Notes under the pieces: generated by a model | The model's database searches: none | What the model was told of the DNA's origin: nothing | The model's input: the letters and a program-made list of their open reading frames with translations, nothing else | Position numbers and translations under genes: made by a program | In this document: positions 46,903-59,039 of the stretch, in pieces | How the letters are laid out: each line of letters opens with the position of its first letter | How positions within the stretch are numbered: position 1 is the first letter of the stretch | NCBI GenBank assembly: GCA_038503075.1 | Contig: JBCAML010000013.1 | Span: forward strand, 496,001-560,000 | Direction: 5' to 3' | Length of the DNA: 64,000 nt | Source: Gyromitra esculenta | Taxonomy: Eukaryota > Ascomycota > Pezizomycetes > Pezizales > Discinaceae

Positions 46903-47736
46903 ATGAAGTGTACGTGCCAACTCTCCTCCTGTTGTGGATTTTTTTCGTGGACGGGGATTGGGATTCGAGAGCTTGGAAGGGCGTGAGACTTCGATAGGGT
47001 AGTAAGATGGCAGATGTGAAGAGCTGGGGATCGGGGGGAGTGGGAAGTGGGAAGGCGAAAGGGAATTCGGAATGGAAATGGACAGATGGATGGATGGGGC
47101 TCTGGAGCTTATGTTCGAAGAGCTAACATTTTTTGGTTGGTGTAGTTCTTAAGACTGGCAGAGTCGCGATTATCACCCGGGGCAGGTTCGCCGGAAAGAA
47201 GGTACATCGCAGCAAAACTTTCAATTCCCCAATAAACCTGAAAATGCTGATTAAGTTCCCCCTAGGTTGTCATCATCAAGGGTTAGAGAGAGATCCACCT
47301 CCCCCCCGAACGCGATCTCAAATCTAACAAAAAACCACCAACAGTGATGGATGATGGCTCCAAGTCTCACCCTTTCGGACACGCCCTTGTTGCCGGTATC
47401 GAGCGCTACCCCTCTAAGATCACTCGTTCTATGTCGAAAAAGAAGGCCGCGGTTCGCTCCAAGGTTAAGCCATTCGTCAAGGTCATCAACTACAACCACC
47501 TGATGCCCACCCGTTACACCCTTGACCTCGAGACCCTGAAGAACGTCATCTCCCAGGATACTTTCAAGGAGCCTACACAGAGGGAGGATGCCAAGAAGAC
47601 CATTAAGAAGGCGTTTGAGGAGAGGTATCAGACCGGAAAGAACAAGTGGTTCTTTACTCGTAAGTCTTTCCCTTTTTTTTGCAGGTGGTTTTTAGGATGC
47701 TGACAGGTTTTGTGGGGAATAGCTCTGCGGTTCTAG
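46903..47736 (+). CDS. RPL27: 60S ribosomal protein eL27
   Basis: Five exons: 46903-46909, 47146-47201, 47266-47281, 47345-47659 and 47723-47736; 135 aa. Exon 1 is only ATGAAGT before a perfect GTACGT donor; exon 3 is a 16-nt micro-exon (GTTGTCATCATCAAGG); exon 5 is 14 nt (ends CTGCGGTTC-TAG). The joined protein begins [20 protein letters not shown] and continues [20 protein letters not shown], matching the KOW-containing N-terminus of eL27; the end WFFTPLRF also fits. Length equals the family norm (about 136). Intron 1 is the longest (236 nt), common in ribosomal-protein genes. A simple frame-based gene call would miss both termini. Confidence 0.95.
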
Positions 47737-48785
47737 ATCATTTCCTCTTGTATTTTTCTTCGTGGCGGGGTTTTCTTGTTGGTAAAACAAAATAAAAATA
47801 CAGCAACCGGGTGACCAAAAGTTGGGGCTTCTTTTTTCTTTCTCTCCTCCCTTCCGTGCGCGCATGGGGGATTGATTTCTATCGTAATGGGAATATGGCT
47901 CTCATGAATACAATAAACAAAAAAGAAAAAAGCATACCAAGGGGAAAGGAATTCAAAAAATGGCACCCTGTTAGCTGTTATGTGTTGCCCCATTAATGGC
48001 GAGTACCTACCATGTCAAATATCAAATGGTCCATGTGTGTGATGTTTTATGAATGGTGGTGGGGAGCTCGCCGTTGCTTCCGGGTAGGTATCTATGGTTG
48101 GAGCCGAAACGTGGATCCCAAACGACTCCGATACCAAGCTTACCAGGTAAAGTTAATTCACCACCAAGGTTGCTCCAACCGACCCTCACGATCGCTTCAA
48201 CTCCAACACCTGCAACTTTCGGCTGACCCTTCCGTGAGCATTCCAAACCCTCCAGCGAAGAATAGCTGCTTAGGTGGGTAGGTATGTATGTGGATATCTG
48301 ATCAACCCCATTCAGCAGGCGGGGGTATCTGGCGACAACCAACTCCCTAAGCGCCGGGGGCTTTTGGGCTGCAGGGGAGGAAATCCCCCCACCTGGCATT
48401 ATTGGCAGCTAGACATGTAACAGGAACCGGTAACCAACCGTCACAAACCCCATCACACCACGTTCCGTCTGATTCCTCAAGTTCCCCTTCACACTGCATC
48501 TATTCCCACACTCTGCTCCATCCTCTCCACTCCTAGAACCTCATGTTTCCCTTCCCTTCCCTTTCCCACTATCTCGCCCCGTTCTCCTCCTCTTCGTTTG
48601 TTATATATCCCTCTGCTGCTGCCTCATCGGTCGACCCGGCGTTCATCGTGTATCCGCAGCTAGTTAATCACCTCGACCTCTCATTCCTCTACTCTAGACG
48701 CATCACAGCTGTAATACTCGTGCACACCTGGAAGCTTTCTCGTATCCATACATAAACCATAATCTCTAGTAGCCAAACCATCGCC
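47737..48785. other. intergenic between RPL27 and the SDR gene
   Basis: RPL27 3' flank (TATTTTTCTTCG, AAAATAAAAATA), then moderately GC-rich sequence with no supported frame. The last 300 nt are C/T-rich and probably the SDR promoter and leader. A 125-codon minus-strand frame (48399-48022) is unsupported. Confidence 0.5.
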
Positions 48786-50201
48786 ATGTCCGGCCCGCCA
48801 ACTATCAGCTCCTTTCAGAGTGACAAGCCACTTCTCGACAGCCTAACAAGTAGCTCCACCCACCCTTTCCCAGTTATCTAGCTCCACTCGACTAGACCGC
48901 CTCCACTGGAGAGCCTCGCTAACCCTACACAGTTGATCTTCTCATAAACATCTTCAGCCATACATTTCTCAACCCCGGTTTCGCGCTCCTGCTCCCACTG
49001 GCCTACCGAGCTCAAACATATCACTACAACTCACCTCCCTTCATCTACTCTTCAATTTACTTTGTAATCGTCACCATCCTCTTTGCGTGGAAATTTGCCA
49101 ATAAACGGCTCGCTTTTGGCAAGAAGCGCGACTTCGACTGGACCGAAGAGGTCGTAGTAATAACTGGCGGATCTTCTGGTCTCGGGCTCCTCATCGCCGA
49201 AACCTATGGTATGCGCGGGGTTTCGGTTGCCGTTCTGGACGTACGGGAACCCGAAGGCGGCGAGGCGCGCAATGTAGCGTTTTATAAATGCGATGTTGGC
49301 GACAAGAAGCAGATTGCGGCCGCAGCGAAGGAGATTGAAAGAGATTTGGGAACACCGACAGTATTGATCAATAATGCGGCTATCGTGCACGGGAAGGGGA
49401 TATTAGAACTGTCAGATGAGGAGATTGAAAAGTATGTAAACCCTTATTTCTTTCTACCTGTTGTGGTTTCTTTTCCTCATTTTACTTTATCTCCACCTTC
49501 ATTGAGCGTGATGATTTGAAGAAAAATGCATGGCTTGTAAGACCACATCATGGTTATAAAATTTTTCTTCATCAAAATCTGATTTCCGCTCTCTCTCTAA
49601 ATTTTCCCCTGAACCCCCAATCCCACTATACAATACCACAGTAAACTAACCCTTACCGCTCCACTCCTGCAAAAATAAAAATAACAGAACTTTCGCATCC
49701 AACACCCTTTCCGCATTCTACACAACCCGTCAATTCCTCCCCGGTATGCAGCGTCTCAACAAAGGTAGCCTAATCACCATATCCTCAGTTCTTTCCTCCG
49801 TTTCCCCCGCCAACACATCCGCCTACTCTGCGTCTAAAGCCGCGCTGAAGTCACTCCACAACTCTGTCACCGCTGAAATCGCCAATACATACCCCGGGAT
49901 CAAAACGCTGCTTGTGTGCCCGGGCCAGCTGTCTACTCCGCTGTTCGAGGGCGTGGAAACGCCTTCTAATTTCTTCGCGCCTGTATTGGAGCCTGTTGAA
50001 GTCGCCAAGGAGATCATTGCGGCGATTGATGAAGGTGCAGGTGGCGTGATTGCTATGCCGGCGTATGCGAGGTGGATTGGTATCATGGAGCTGCTGCCGG
50101 CGAGCTGGCAGCGAGGGTTGAGGTGGGCGAGTGGATGTGATGTAGCCATGTCAAATTTTAAGGGACGGAAGGTCGCGAATGAGGATAGTGACGAGGAGTA
50201 A
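48786..50201 (+). CDS. membrane-anchored short-chain dehydrogenase/reductase
   Basis: Three exons, 48786-48849, 48933-49431 and 49688-50201; 358 aa. Two N-terminal hydrophobic spans (LNPGFALLLPLAY and IYSSIYFVIVTILFAW) precede a classical Rossmann SDR domain: VVVITGGSSGLGLLIAETYG (TGxxxGxG cofactor site), LINNAAI, catalytic Ser in ISSVLSSVSP, and the YSASK Tyr-Lys pair, then VCPGQLSTPL. The N-terminal anchor and architecture resemble DHRS/RDH/17-beta-HSD11-type ER or lipid-droplet enzymes that act on lipids, sterols or retinoid-like alcohols with NAD(P)H. Intron 1 has an unusual donor GTAGCT but a good branch (CGCTAACC); intron 2 is 256 nt (GTATGT..AACAG). Substrate cannot be read from sequence. 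Confidence 0.88.
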
Positions 50202-50499
50202 TGTTTAAATTGAATACTTAGCGCTTGTTTAATTTCCCTTTGTCATTACACTGAAGCGATCCTGGGGGATTTCTGGCGTGTTGCGGGCTCGGCATGCTTG
50301 CTTGGTTACATTATTATATCTTCGATGGGAGTAAGATACCCATGGGCTTATAGTCATCAGTTTAAGAGAAGAGGAATGTAAACATGGGTGCTGAATATCG
50401 ATATCAATACCCGAACAAAACAAGTGATTGATACGGGAATGCTAGTAAATACAGTAGTTCCATTTTATCCCCACAAGTCTATACGTCTAGGCGCTACCT

Positions 50500-51880
50500 T
50501 TAATCCAACATTGATGCTTGGTTGGTATAAAGCACCTCGACGACATCCGATAACTTTTTAATAGTCTCGAGAGCCGCATCATAGCTCTTGTCCCTTCCAA
50601 CCTCATCAAACACAATCAAACATCCAGTGCCCTGATCCAGTACTCCCGAGAACACCTTATCCAGAATCATCTGGCTTAGCTTCCCCTCGACCTGTTGCGT
50701 GCCTAGCCCGACTAGCTTCGCAACGTGCTCAATCTCGACGCGTGAGAAAGGTTCAATAACTCTGACCAGATTCTGCTCAAGGAGAGTATCATACAACGCA
50801 GTGAAGTGAGAGCGAATGAACGGGTCCGATCCCAACTCCTCCTTATAGTCCGCAAGTGCCTGCTCGAATTCCGCTAGTGAACGGTTTGAGTGCGCTCTTG
50901 CGACAGCTTTCATGGCCTCGATGTCACGCCCAGCGTACTTAATCGCTAATTTTCCTGTCATGATTTGGTGGACGTCGTCCGTCAAATTCAACATGATCTT
51001 GGAGAGTAGCATGTATTTTAGCGCCGCAACAGCCTTCTTGGTCTCGTCTTGGGTGGAGTATCCATCGAGTGCTTCAATAAAGTATGAAAAAGCAGTGTTA
51101 TAATCTTTATCTTCAGCGTGGAGTATACCCGATTGCATGTCGAGCCCTGCCTGCATGAGTGGTGGGCAGTAGACGGCGTTTGCGGATGTACGAGCTGATG
51201 TCAGGGATGCGCGAGATTTAGGAATATTACGAAGAGCATGGTAAGCACGGGACTCAAGAAGCTGAACTTCGACAAGGACCATTTTGTCATCGAGCCGCTT
51301 GAGCTCTTTGAGCAGGGAGTTGATAAGGGTTATGGCTTCAGTGTAGGAGTGCTTTTGAAGATATAGTCCAATGAGACGGGTCTCGAGGTTTTGGCGTAGG
51401 AAGGACCGTTTTTCAGAGATAGCCCATTCGATACATGATTTAGTTACCGAGATTTGAATATCGAGGGTGTTAGGGATAGTCGTAAAAAGGTCAATTAGTT
51501 GGCGGACTGGTTTATGTTAGCCTTCCCTAATCCTCACATATTATCAAGCTAGATTGGTTATTCACTTACCGATCTTTGCTGTCTTTGCTTTTGCAAAAGC
51601 AGACAGTACTGATCGACTTGTCTTAATCAACTCTGCAAGCTCAGTTGTTCGTCTGTTCGTACCCAGAGTTAACACTAATTTCCGATCTCCATCATTTCCA
51701 CCAAGACGAAACAAACCTGCTATCTCGATATAGCCCCCCCAGCTCCATCAGCGCCAACTCATAATCTCTTAAGGCAGCATCGTTCATTCCAGGTGGTTTA
51801 GAGAGGATGTCCTTGTAGATGGCCTCGGCCTTCGGCAGGTCGGTCTTTGCAAGCTCTTGAGCATCTTCTAACCGGCCCAT
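50500..51880 (-). CDS. RPN6: 26S proteasome regulatory subunit Rpn6 (PSMD11)
   Basis: Three exons on the minus strand, 51880-51717, 51652-51570 and 51506-50500; 417 aa. Introns GTTTGT..GAACAG and GTAAGT..AACCAG; the joins give [18 protein letters not shown] and [17 protein letters not shown]. Conserved Rpn6 sequence includes [34 protein letters not shown] TPR helices, [20 protein letters not shown] and a C-terminal PCI domain with [19 protein letters not shown] and [10 protein letters not shown]. It stabilises the lid-core contact in the 19S particle. Length is slightly shorter than yeast Rpn6 (434). No proteasome PACE-like TTTGCCACC box is seen in the 220 nt upstream. Confidence 0.93.
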
Positions 51881-52499
51881 GGTGATTGTGGTTTATGGGG
51901 TAAATAAGAAATTCCAGGGAATTTGATGGAGCGATGGAGTGGATGGGATAGCGAGGTGGGGGGTTGATGTTGATGGATGGCTGATTGATGTTGAAGTGGG
52001 ATTGATCCTCTCACAGTGCCCGCGTTGAAGCTCATGGCGTCGTCCCACCATAACGCCAAGGTTGATTAGTCATATACAGTATTTCAAGCCTCTAGTTTTA
52101 CTGCTTAAGCTTGTAGGAAATAATAATTCTGATCTGGATTCAATTATTATACCTGTGTGAACTAGCGGCTGCCTCGACTGCTTAGTAGTCTCAAAAGACC
52201 GCCGCATAGGATTCTTGTTGCAAACTCGTCACAGCTACATGTAGAGAGTACTACATGTATACGAACCAAGTTAGATTCGTATATGGGTAATCTACATATA
52301 TGTATGTAGATTAAAGCTTAAGTAGAATACATGTATATATGCTAATGGAATAGCGCCTATGATAAGCGTTTGGTGATTTAAATAAATGAGAAATATTTGG
52401 CTACCTGATCTACAGCAACTACGTCCAAGAAGCCTATTTTCCAGATTGAATTTCCCTCCGGCCGCGGATCACCTGTATCTTTACGGACTACCTGGGCCA
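51881..52499. other. AT-rich intergenic with nested palindromes
   Basis: RPN6 promoter at left. Three TACATGTA palindromes (52236, 52252, 52328) and related ATACATATATGTATG-type symmetric sequence lie within 100 bp, the densest cluster in the window. No gene is supported; a 67-codon plus-strand frame at 52386 has no features. Confidence 0.55.
52236..52335. repeat. cluster of three TACATGTA palindromes
   Basis: Exact TACATGTA at 52236, 52252 and 52328. This is the tightest cluster of a palindrome that occurs at least 15 times in the window, always outside the coding exons called here. Confidence 0.85.
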
Positions 52500-53364
52500 T
52501 TAATAACCTGCCTGCCTCATGGTGTCCCATCCTGTATCCCTCTTATCCTTTTCCGCCTTGGTCACACAGAAAGCAGTCTGTACAATTAAAAACTCATCTA
52601 GGATTGCCTGCTGTTCATCGGCATATATATTCAGCTCCCCAAATTTCCTTTCTTTTCCGGCCCAGTAGGTTTTCTTGAACGAAGCGACAAGCTTGTGATC
52701 ATCCATCCGGACCAGCTATAACAAAATCAGCACCAACTGAGAGGAAGAGAGTGCTATAGAATAATGGGGGAATTACCTTAACATGGTACGCAAACCCTTT
52801 CAGTCCAAGCCAATTAATAAAGGTACCTGCATGCATCCTCGTCCCCGTCCACCTATAGTTCACCCCATCCACGCTGAACTCATACTTTCTATGTCCCGTA
52901 TGCCTCATCTCTAAAGTCCTCGACTCTCCCCTTTTCTCGTCTTCGGTTTTCGCATCTTCGTCCTCCTCTAACCACTCAAGTTCCTTTGGTTTCATTCCGA
53001 AAAATTTCCTTAGACCATTCACTCGCTTTAATTTCCCTTCTTTCTTTCTTTTCTCGTCTCTCTTGGCATCCCTCTGTATGGAGCCACCGAACTCGAGAGA
53101 AAATTTCCTCCACCAAATTGTTCTCTTACATCTTCCTACAATCGGGGATTGGGAGAGTGGATGGTACTTCGGGTTATCGCCAGCGTGAATAATGGCGGAC
53201 CAAGAACATGCATGTCTTTTCAGATTGTATCTTGAAGGCACGACGATATAGTAAAGGACACGAGTATCGTTCAAGGGGGTGAGGACGAATTTTTTGCCGC
53301 AAGCACGCTTCGTAATAACGAGCGTTGAGGTTGGTTCCGGTAGTGTTGGAAGACTAGCAGACAT
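52500..53364 (-). CDS. tubby-like / DUF6593-like domain protein (tentative)
   Basis: Two exons on the minus strand, 53364-52777 and 52715-52500, over a 61-nt intron (GTAATT..TTATAG, branch GTGCTGAT); 267 aa. The join reads FAYHVKLVRMDDHKLVASFK, typical of the beta-strand pattern of tubby C-terminal-like barrels (LURP-one or DUF6593 groups), with FSVDGVNYRWTGTRMHAG before it and ELNIYADEQQAILDEFLIVQ after it. A Lys/Arg/Glu-rich loop (residues about 105-150) interrupts the barrel. It has no signal peptide. Such proteins bind phospholipids in some lineages, but no function is established for the fungal ones. Family call is from pattern only. Confidence 0.75.
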
Positions 53365-56300
53365 AATATATGTAGTAGTACTAGCTCAGTGGTACCTAAT
53401 GTTTGTGTTTGTTAGGCTCTAAGATAGGCTGACTAGCCTGGGAAACCACTCCTATATATACCATCCCTTACCTACATGTGCCTTTATTATTTTCTAGATT
53501 CCCACTTGCGAATTTTGCCCTCAACTTCTAAATAAGCCTTACCACGCTTATCACAAGACTTCTACCGTATAATTATAATCTGCGTGGCTGCCAAGTATCG
53601 TGGCTTGCAGAGATGCAATTAGAGCACAGCTTCGATCGCGAGTGCCACGCTATGTCCTTCCTTGGATGTTTTGAGTGTTGCAGTCGGCATCTATTTTTGC
53701 AGTACCACAACATACTCATACCACTCGTGTTCTCAAGGAATAAAATTATATGCTCGGCGCACGGACCCGCTTCGACTCCCTCCTAGCTATTATTTACTCT
53801 ACTGCCAGGCTTCCACAGCGCTGTTGACTAGTCCGCCAAATAAACTTCTGAATTTCCGCCCAGAGGCCTGCCGCATAGCTCTCGTGGCTGCCTGCTTACC
53901 TGTGAATCTAGGAACCCAACACCGCCGAATAAGATTCGATAGCCTTTTTGTTACCTAGTTCGACGGGCACCCCGCACCTCTTATGGTTGCCGGGCTGAGG
54001 TACTCTACTGTATGGGAGCACCCCCCGCGCTTTTAGGATGCTGGATTCCACAACAACCTAGAAGGTAGGTGTTCATACATACCTCTAGGTAATTTTTGCA
54101 TTCTAGACAACCCCCATAACAATTGTACAGGTCCTTAAGTACCCACCAAAATCATAAATAATGTCAGAACTACGAAGACTATTACACAGCCAAGTATCTG
54201 GTATTTAAGTGGTACATTATCACTCTGTATAGTTGTTATCATCCCTAGTAGTTGCTCAGCTCAGCTGAATGAAAAAGATAGTAGGGCAGTGCACGTAGTC
54301 AAAACCCGCAATCTAAAACCCGCTCAGCGATTACAGTTTTCTGAGGCTAAGTTCGATTTGACGAAATAGCAAATTTTTTTACGCTGAACTACGCACCATT
54401 CTGTTGGCTTTGAAATAAGTGTTAATTATAGAGTTGAAGATCTTTATTTACTGAAGTTGCCTATCTAGAAGCTTCTGCCTTGGGAGGTGAAAGTTATGGG
54501 GAGGTAACAAACACAGAAGTACGGAACTGGCCATGGTAGCTGTATGATATAGCTAACAGCTCTGTCATACTGTAGTTTTCGTATTTTGGTGCGATGTTAT
54601 GCATTTTCTGGCAGGCCAATTGAGTCGAAGCTTATGGGTTAACTGAAAAAGGATTTAATTGCTCCGGTCTCTTGAAATATAATCCCGGGATCTCACCATG
54701 TTGGGTTATGGTATTTTTGCCCATCCCATAAGCTTGGAGTGCTGTCAAGTCAGTCTCTACTATCGCAGGCAGCTGTATACATCGTATATTAATACGTTAT
54801 TTGAGCTTAACAATGAAGTTTCGCTGTCATGTGAGTGAGAGTTTCTCGTCGCATCATTAACTTGATAGGGTTGAAAAAGATCATCCACTGCAGCTCCTTT
54901 ACATCTTGTTCTCGATCTAAAACATTCCACGGCTCACACTTTGGCCCCGATTATCTTCGTGCAATTCTCGTTCTGCATACATACTTCCCCGCACTGCCAA
55001 GATCAGCTGCAGAAGCAAACAAGAACTTTGGTAAACCCCAAATTTTTGCTCTTATGCTTTATGTATTATGGCAGCTACGTTTTCATAGGACGAATCTGGG
55101 CAAGAGAGCTATATCGAAAAGGGCAAGAGAACAACGTAAAGACCTGTATGTCTAGTGCTTTCTCCAAAACCCTACCTGAAATTATATTTGGACGGTCTTG
55201 TCTTTGCCAAACATGATCCCCATATCGTGTTATGTGGCTTGCAGCCATCCGCTACTCCAGGGCCAGTGAAGAAGGCAAGGAATCATCGATTTCAAACAAG
55301 GCACAGTGAAGCCAGCAAGGCGAGAACGCGGCTTAAATCTCGTATTATTTTATCTTTTACCCTTGACCAATGTGAGAGTCCGTTGGTGAATTGCGTGTGC
55401 TTGACAGTAAGTTAGGGATGGTAAAGATTACAGAATATTACGTGAAAAAAAGTAGGGCCCATCCACTCTCTATGTATCCCAAGTTCTATCTGATCGCTGA
55501 TTGCTATCGTAGAAATGTTTTATTGGATGAGAGGATGTATGTTAGGATGTATGTACTATCAACGACTGATCACATTTACAGCAAAATATCATCTCTTCTA
55601 ACTACCGTAGAGCTTTTATAAATACAGACCATTGCCAAGAGGGAAGCTTTGGATGTTATACCTCTTTAGGGCAAGTTACAACACATCAGGAGGGAGAAAC
55701 ACGGCTCAACTGAGGGTTTTGGAGTCTGTTCGCAGCAAAAAGGCCCCCAAATCCGCGAATCTCTCCCTCTAATTGGAATAGTATCTTAAAAGCCACCCTC
55801 TTGGCAACAGTCCGTATTTATACAAGTTCTACGGTAGGCTCCTCAGAGCCTATACCATTTTAAAATCATCGCCTCTTGGCGAGGGGATAACAGGCCTCAA
55901 AGGTCACTTTGTGAATACGAGGCTGAGAGCGGGAGGGCCTCCGGTTATTTTGTGTGACCAAGATCTACCGTTATGTAACTGGATACAAATGAATCAAACG
56001 TTCGAGTGAGTAACGGTGCCTGAAGGAATAGCCTCAATGTGGGAGTAACATGGTAAATCATTACAGACGCCTTCACGGTTCACTCAGACAGCCCCTCACC
56101 AATAAGACTAACGAGGATGGGGTGAGCTTCTAGCGTTTCAATCAGCTTCTTTGCTAATTAAACAAGTGCTTTCTACCGAGTATTGGCCGATCATCAATTG
56201 TCCAGGTGACCGTAAGAAGAAAAGACGTGAAGGTATCTGTATATACATGTATACGTACTTTAATTGAACATAATAAGCAAAAGACAGTTCCTTTTTTCAA

Positions 56301-57217
56301 AATTTTTACACACTGGCAATGGAAGAATCTTTTATCCCGGGGCGGACTTCTCAGGCCATGAACTAACATACCCTTACTCACTATCACTCGGTGACGGATA
56401 TTGTCATTATTTATCGGTAAGAAATTCATATCGGGAGGCGAATATTAAGGGATGACTACATGTAGCTGGGTGTTCGCGTACGTATAGTAGTTCCGCAAGC
56501 CAGGTAGCAATCGTACAATACAATTTTCCTAGACATCGGCCAGCCAGAAATGCTTCTACAGCCGCTCAGTATTTCCTCGCTGAAAGACGTCTTAAATTGC
56601 CGAGTCTAATTCGACGAAAGGGCTTGGGGCTACCCCTAATTAAGGATCGGAACAACTGACTTTGAAGAAGGATGAACGACGCATTATGACTGTTGGTTTA
56701 GGTAGCGAATTCAACAACACTTCCCTAATATCAGCTTCTCGGAGCTCTCTGTCATTGGTTCGCACGCCAAGACATTTGGCTTCGGCCACGTTATCTCGTG
56801 AAGTATCATTTACATAACCGAGTGATGACGAGTGAAGGAAATACTTGCCGAGGAAGGTGTCCATATAATCATTCCCCATAGAAAGCGGATGGGTCTCGGG
56901 CTAAATGTCGGTTTTGTGAGAAAATGATGAGCTTTTGGAAACCTCATACTTTCCAATTCATCTAGAAGGTAGGTCGTCGAGGATTAAAAAAAATACTTTC
57001 AAGAAAAGCAACTGCTCCCAAACTCCACACTTCCCCCCACTGTTTCGAATTTCTCCACATTCCCTCATTATTTATCATCATCCACCAGGGTATTGACCTT
57101 TTTCTTATATCTTCTAGTAGATCTTTGCTCGAAAGACCTTCCTGCTCTACTCTAAGGCGACCATAGTTTTCCTGACACCTAACAAATCGACTTCAGTGGG
57201 CGTCCCTACCAACTGCG
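53365..57217. other. long AT-rich gene-free stretch
   Basis: Nearly 3.9 kb with no supported gene. Frames up to 106 codons (for instance at 54835-55155) have no domain or splice model. TACATGTA palindromes lie at 56244 and 56457. The sequence looks like decayed mobile-element or heterochromatic DNA but no ends or conserved retroelement motifs can be seen. Confidence 0.55.
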
Positions 57218-58765
57218 ATGGTTCACAATCCTATCAGTTATCTCTCACGGCGCAAGAAAGAGTTCTTAGAGAAATCCCAAGATAAACAAAAATTACTCAA
57301 AACTTCGAACGAAACCTCGAAATCCTCCGCCTTAGAGTTCTTCAGAAGTCGAAGCAAAAACTCGAAAACAGAACCTACAACCTCTACTACCAAGAAATTC
57401 CCTTGGGAAAAGTATAACCACAAAAACCTCCCAAAAAGAAAGAAAGAATGCTAAGAAGCTCCCCTTAGAATTGGTCTAACCACGGACAAACAGATTCCCC
57501 TCGAACACATCGAAAATGCCCTTGATACGGTCAAACGCCTCGCAACATCGCTTACCAACCTAATAAAAGTTTCCGAGTCATTGATCAATGACGCCGATTT
57601 CGCTCTACGGAATACGCCCCGGCCGACCTGCAGTGAAAACTGCAAGGTGCGCTGCACAGGGGGTAGCAAATGCTACCGCGAAGCTATCGAGACCTTCGAC
57701 AAGGTGATAGAGGCTGGAGGACCAATGTGTTTTGTCGAGAAAAACTCCGAGCGCAAGCAGTTCCCGAGTAGCTACTCCTACCTCAAAGCCCCTTCTAAAA
57801 TCAGAGCATGTCCTTCAAAACGGGATCATGACCACCTCCATGTGACCAACAGCCATCGTATTCTTCTTGAGAATCTGTGGTTAAAACGCGCCTACCTCAG
57901 CAAAGCATACTCGCAGCTGAAGTTTTTCTACCAGGCATACCGCAAAATACCAATTCGCATTGATGGGAATAAACAACGTAGCCAGGATTTCGCCATTACG
58001 AAAATCCTCGATTACTGGAACGATATTAGAAGGGTACGGCAGGATTACGAATGGATCTGGGGAGGAAGTTATTGTCTATATGTCCATTCATGGGAAGGGT
58101 TTAAAGCTGTCTGCGAGCGTATTGCGGAAATGAAAGCTGTTCGCATCAACAAGTTAAACTTGATTATCCTGCTTAGGAGTGATCTGGCACAGCCGTTAAA
58201 CGACATAAGTGAGAAGAAGGTCAAGAAAATGAGGCAGAAGAAGCAGATGCGGACTTGGTTGATGGGAAATAAAAAGGCAAAGATGCTACAACCATACCCC
58301 AGCAAATGCAGACCATCCCCCACGTCACCGGAGCCGGAACCGGAGACGAAGAACGACTGGGAGGAGGAGTGTGAGCAGTGCGAAAGGAACATCGAAGAAA
58401 CCCGTAATGGCCGCGAATTCGCCATCGGCAAAAAAACCGAACCCACCGAATCTTCCGAATCTTTGGCCAGCAGTACCAGCGTCAATACGATTTCTAGAGA
58501 ACAGCTCCTGTATACTGTCCCGCAAGGGCTCCCGCAGGCGTTCGCGAGGGCCCTGAGAAAGATGAAGAAAGCCGAGGACTTGACGGAAAAGACCACCGGA
58601 AGATTTACAACTAAAGCGAAAGGAAAATGGCGTTGCGAGAAGCCCGTGTCGTTAGAGGAAGAATTGGAACTTTACAACAGACATAACATGCCGTCATTGG
58701 AGGAGCTCTGTAACTGGTGTAAGATACAAAAGCGTTCTGTGGTGATGGTGCAGAGCGTGTGTTAG
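57218..58765 (+). CDS. orphan Lys-rich protein with CxxC pairs
   Basis: Modelled as two exons, 57218-57411 and 57469-58765 (496 aa), with a 57-nt intron GTATAA..CCTTAG that removes an in-frame TAA at 57452. Because the intron is a multiple of three, the two halves share one frame. The N-terminus is basic (LSRRKKEFLEKSQDKQKLLK). Then come IENALDTVKRLATSLTNLIK, a Cys cluster CSENCKVRCTGGSKC, a central domain rich in Trp/Tyr (DYWNDIRRVRQDYEWIWGGS), an acidic stretch with CEQC, and a C-terminal CNWC. No family recognised. An alternative start in the second half at 57581 would avoid the intron, but it would lose the upstream coding-like region. Confidence 0.6.
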
Positions 58766-59039
58766 GTGATGATCTGATTTATAAAGAGGCGTGTAGAGTT
58801 AGGCATGTTTAGGTTTCAGCGGAGCGTATATATGGCGATGGGTTATAGTCGTTTGATAGCGAGTCCGATATTTTAAGGGGGGACTAATCTCTAGAATTTT
58901 AATAGCAGCAGACTAGAAATCTTTTATACGTGTAGTTTTTGATTTAGGGGAACAATTGATTTCTACAAGTACATATTAATATTCAATACAACGAAGTAAT
59001 TAATGATCAATCTCGAAAGGACTAGCCTTTTGATTAACT

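Noticed and set aside
54835..55216. Overlapping 106- and 91-codon frames in AT-rich DNA
   Set aside because: No recognisable transposase, reverse transcriptase or other motifs, and competing frames of equal length.
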